Assembly: GCA_017544745.1 (NCBI GenBank)
Contig: JAFYDO010000013.1
Coordinates: forward strand, 1 to 9,213
Source: Treponema sp.
GTDB taxonomy: Bacteria; Spirochaetota; Spirochaetia; Treponematales; Treponemataceae
Direction of reading: 5' to 3'
Length of the DNA stretch: 9,213 bases
In this document: in pieces, positions 7,257 to 9,213 of the stretch
Numbering within the stretch: position 1 is the stretch's first letter
Layout of the letters: the number at the start of each line of letters is the position of its first letter
Position numbers and translations under genes: made by a program
The notes under the pieces: generated by a model
Databases searched by the model: none
Seen by the model: only the letters and a program-made list of their open reading frames with translations
Told to the model about the DNA's origin: nothing

Positions 7257-7631
7257 ATGCTGCAGTTTTACTTTTTGTCCATCTTTTTCAATCTTTTTGC
7301 AGGTTTTGTACTTGTTAATGACAAAAAAGAAATAATTGATCTTGCTGTATTAAAGGATAAAACCTTTAGAATTGTGCTTGGCGCAGTTTGTGCCGTAACA
7401 GGTGTAATCAAGCTTTTTGTTGTTGTACATTCAAGTGCAGTTATTGTTGGAGACCTTTTACCTGCTATAGCCGGAATGATTGCGGGACTCTGTCTTATAA
7501 TTCAGGATAATCAGGAAAAGCTTCCTGCCTGGTTCAACCGCATATTTATGACCAATAAACTGATTGTCGGCTTTGCCTGTCTTGGAATTGCACTGCTTCA
7601 TTTTGTATTTCCAGGGGCCCTGTTTTTATGA
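7257..7631 (+). CDS. hypothetical small multi-pass membrane protein
   Basis: This 124-residue protein is almost entirely hydrophobic, with about four predicted transmembrane segments (roughly 3-20, 36-55, 60-83 and 101-122) and short polar loops such as NDKKE and QDNQEK. I recognise no family motif and see no conserved charged residues inside the membrane segments that would suggest a transporter. It has the strongest ribosome binding site in the window, AAGGAGG (7245-7251), 5 nt before the ATG. The stop overlaps the start of the next gene in an ATGA arrangement (7628-7631), so the two are probably translationally coupled. Confidence 0.75.
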   Translation: MLQFYFLSIFFNLFAGFVLVNDKKEIIDLAVLKDKTFRIVLGAVCAVTGVIKLFVVVHSSAVIVGDLLPAIAGMIAGLCLIIQDNQEKLPAWFNRIFMTNKLIVGFACLGIALLHFVFPGALFL

Positions 7632-8029
7632 GTCGTTCCATTGCGTGTATAGATTACAGAAACGGAAAGCTGCTTATTGCTAAACGAAAAAGCGGCGGAG
7701 ATATGGGAGAACGCTGGGAGTTTCCCGGAGGAAAAATCGAAGAGGGTGAAGATTTTACTCAGGCCATAAACCGCGAAATGCTCGAGGAATTTGGCTGTAA
7801 GGTAAAGATTTTTGAACAGCTTGCTAAAGCAGATTTTGTTCACAACGGAAAAAACTGTACAGTAAATGCATTCCGCGTAGAGTTTGAAAATGACGGAGTA
7901 GATAAGCCGTTTGTGCTTACCGAGCATACCCAGACTCAATGGGTAAGTCCGGATCAGATACAGTCCCGCAGCTTTGTAGATTCCGACCTGTCCCTTTTTC
8001 CGCAGATAAAACAATCCCTGGGGTTTTAA
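7628..8029 (+). CDS. Nudix hydrolase, MutT-like
   Basis: This 133-residue protein has a complete Nudix box, G-x5-E-x7-R-E-U-x-E-E-x-G-U: Gly35, Glu41, Arg49, Glu50, Glu53, Glu54 and Gly56, ending in Cys57. The preceding WEFPGGKIE (30-38) is typical of the MutT / CTP pyrophosphohydrolase branch. These enzymes hydrolyse nucleoside triphosphates to monophosphate and pyrophosphate with Mg2+. MutT itself removes 8-oxo-dGTP from the nucleotide pool, and this role is likely but not proven here. Length is normal for the branch (about 130 aa) and the metal-binding glutamates are all present. The start overlaps the upstream stop by 4 bp and lacks its own clear Shine-Dalgarno sequence, so translation probably depends on reinitiation. 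Confidence 0.93.
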   Translation: MSRSIACIDYRNGKLLIAKRKSGGDMGERWEFPGGKIEEGEDFTQAINREMLEEFGCKVKIFEQLAKADFVHNGKNCTVNAFRVEFENDGVDKPFVLTEHTQTQWVSPDQIQSRSFVDSDLSLFPQIKQSLGF

Positions 8030-8030
8030 T

Positions 8031-8384
8031 ATGAAAAAAAGTATATTATTTCTATTATTTCTGGCAATCCTTCTGGTTTCCTGCCACAAAAAACAGGAAG
8101 AGGTAATTGCTTTTGACGATACTTATCCTCTTTCGCTTGCTCCGGATGTTGAATGGGCACTTATTACAGACCCTTATGCCGCTTTTCGCAGTGATATAGA
8201 CTGGAATGCAGATATTACGGGGCATGTAAGACGCGGAGAAATACTTCAGATATATGCAAAGTCTACAGACAAACAGAAAAATACCTGGTACAAGTTTGAA
8301 GAGGGGTGGCTTCCTCAGACCTGTCTTGCAGTATACACAAACCGATATAAGGCGCAGACAGCAGCAGGCAACTTAAAGGATTAG
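8031..8384 (+). CDS. small lipoprotein with bacterial SH3-like domain
   Basis: The 117-residue product begins with MKK, a leucine-rich hydrophobic core and lipobox LVSC, giving a lipidated Cys at residue 18. The mature part (about 45-105) matches the pattern of bacterial SH3 domains: Y-A-A-F-R-S near the start, a GHVRRGEILQIY strand-turn-strand, then WYKFEEGWLPQTCL. Such domains often bind peptidoglycan or peptides at the cell surface. The protein would sit in the periplasm or on the outer membrane. It starts one base after the Nudix stop, so the two are surely cotranscribed, although a functional link between them is not obvious. The SH3 call rests on pattern only. Confidence 0.78.
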   Translation: MKKSILFLLFLAILLVSCHKKQEEVIAFDDTYPLSLAPDVEWALITDPYAAFRSDIDWNADITGHVRRGEILQIYAKSTDKQKNTWYKFEEGWLPQTCLAVYTNRYKAQTAAGNLKD

Positions 8385-8398
8385 CACGGAGAAGCAGT

Positions 8399-9213
8399 AT
8401 GAGCCTCATAATTGCAGAAATTGGAACATCTCATGAAGGATCTTTGGAAAAAGCAAAGCTTCTTGTAGATGCTGCTGCCGCTTCCGGGGCCGATGCAGTA
8501 AAGTTTCAGTGGGTGTATGCAGATGAAATCCTTCACCCAAAAACAGGCTTTGTGGCCCTTCCTACAGGTAATATTCCATTATATGAACGCTTCCGCCAGC
8601 TTGAATGTCCCGTAGATTTTTACCGCCAGATGGTAGATTATGTACATTCCAAAGGCTGTAAGTTCTGCTGTTCGCCGTTCGGGCTGCGCAGTTTGAAAGA
8701 ATTGCTTTCGCTCAAGCCTGATATTCTTAAGGTTGCAAGCCCGGAGCTTAATCATTACCCAATGCTCAAAGAAATTGCACGATACAGAAAAGAACAGTCT
8801 GCAAACGGTGAACAGCCGGTTCCTGTAGTGCTTTCGAGCGGTGTGAGTAAATTTGAAGATATAAAAAAAGCAGTAGATATTGTGGGTACGGATGGAGTTT
8901 CGCTTTTGCACTGTATTACAAGCTATCCGGCCCCAGAAAGTGAATACAACTTAAAGGTTATTGGTACTTTAAAGAACAACTTTGGTATAGAATGCGGAGT
9001 AAGCGACCACAGTCTTGACCCAATTCTGGTTCCGTCTTTGAGTATAGCCTGCGGCGGTACTGTTATAGAAAAACACATTACCCTTAGCCGCCAGACCATG
9101 GGACTTGATGACCCTGTAGCGCTTGAGCCCGAGCAGTTTGCACTTATGGTCCATGTTGTGCATCAGACAGAAGCAACTATGAGGCATTATGGCGAATCTG
9201 TCGGTTTAGAGCG
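8399..9213 (+). CDS. NeuB/SpsE family N-acetylneuraminate-type synthase (5' part only)
   Basis: An open frame of 271 complete codons runs off the right edge. NeuB-family enzymes condense phosphoenolpyruvate with an N-acetyl-hexosamine-type sugar to make a nonulosonic acid (sialic, legionaminic or pseudaminic acid). The TIM-barrel motifs are all visible: IAEIGTSHEG (5-14), ASGADAVKFQ (28-37), ILKVASPEL (109-117), VVLSSGVSKFEDI (143-155), LLHCITSYPAPESEYNL (169-185), GVSDHSLD (200-207) and GGTVIEKHITL (219-229). His204 and His226 match the two Mn2+-binding histidines described for the Neisseria enzyme. The C-terminal antifreeze-like (SAF) domain would lie beyond the window. GGAGA (8388-8392) lies 6 nt before the ATG. 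Treponemes are recalled to carry a homologue named SpsE. The exact sugar made cannot be told from this part, and the product may feed surface or flagellar glycans. Confidence 0.93.
   Translation, partial: MSLIIAEIGTSHEGSLEKAKLLVDAAAASGADAVKFQWVYADEILHPKTGFVALPTGNIPLYERFRQLECPVDFYRQMVDYVHSKGCKFCCSPFGLRSLKELLSLKPDILKVASPELNHYPMLKEIARYRKEQSANGEQPVPVVLSSGVSKFEDIKKAVDIVGTDGVSLLHCITSYPAPESEYNLKVIGTLKNNFGIECGVSDHSLDPILVPSLSIACGGTVIEKHITLSRQTMGLDDPVALEPEQFALMVHVVHQTEATMRHYGESVGLE

Noticed and set aside
7598..8089. A 163-codon minus-strand open frame opposite the Nudix gene
   Set aside because: It spans the Nudix gene, whose catalytic box is intact, and runs over both flanking gene junctions. It has no family features or start signals of its own.
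9110..9112. Asp238 of the NeuB-like protein where many homologues have His (G-x-D-H motif), first read as a lost metal ligand
   Set aside because: Checking the spacing, the two metal-binding histidines of the family are those of the SDH and E-K/R-H motifs, 21-22 residues apart. Both are present here (His204, His226). The Asp at the third position is a tolerated variation, not a broken active site.

Overview
The window looks like a chromosomal segment of a spirochaete, most likely a host-associated Treponema. This is inferred from the AT-rich sequence with conserved housekeeping genes, two short lipoprotein signal peptides with relaxed lipoboxes, an oversized signal peptidase I, and a NeuB/SpsE-type synthase of a kind I recall from treponemes. 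No database search was possible, so the genus is an inference.

Layout. (1) Positions 2-463 hold the C-terminal part of a TatD-family metal-dependent hydrolase on the + strand. (2) Positions 503-2293 encode a 596-residue signal peptidase I with extra N-terminal membrane segments and a long insertion before its last catalytic box. (3) A perfect hairpin with a T-run (2294-2324) separates it from the convergent secA gene (minus strand, 2323-5145). (4) The roughly 310-bp divergent region between secA and the next gene holds the most striking structure here: a nested, branched inverted repeat of about 180 bp (5246-5424). (5) From 5456 to the right edge runs a tightly packed + strand cluster: a 402-aa predicted lipoprotein, a 182-aa single-pass membrane protein, a 124-aa multi-pass membrane protein, a Nudix hydrolase, a 117-aa lipoprotein with an SH3-like domain, and the N-terminal 271 residues of a NeuB/SpsE-family sialic-acid-type synthase that runs off the window.

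How the genes fit together. SecA drives preproteins through SecYEG and signal peptidase I cleaves their signal peptides, so the two convergent genes serve one pathway although they are not an operon. The two lipoproteins downstream would be exported by that machinery but matured by signal peptidase II, which is not in the window. In the right-hand cluster gaps are 31 bp or less, and two junctions are near-zero (a 4-bp ATGA overlap and a 1-bp gap). One transcript is therefore likely, but the products share no obvious single pathway.

The best candidate for something undescribed is the branched palindromic element at 5246-5424. It is either a dispersed palindromic (MITE- or REP-like) element or a structured RNA/5' leader, and sequence alone does not decide between them. 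The rest of the window is largely ordinary housekeeping and lineage-specific genes.
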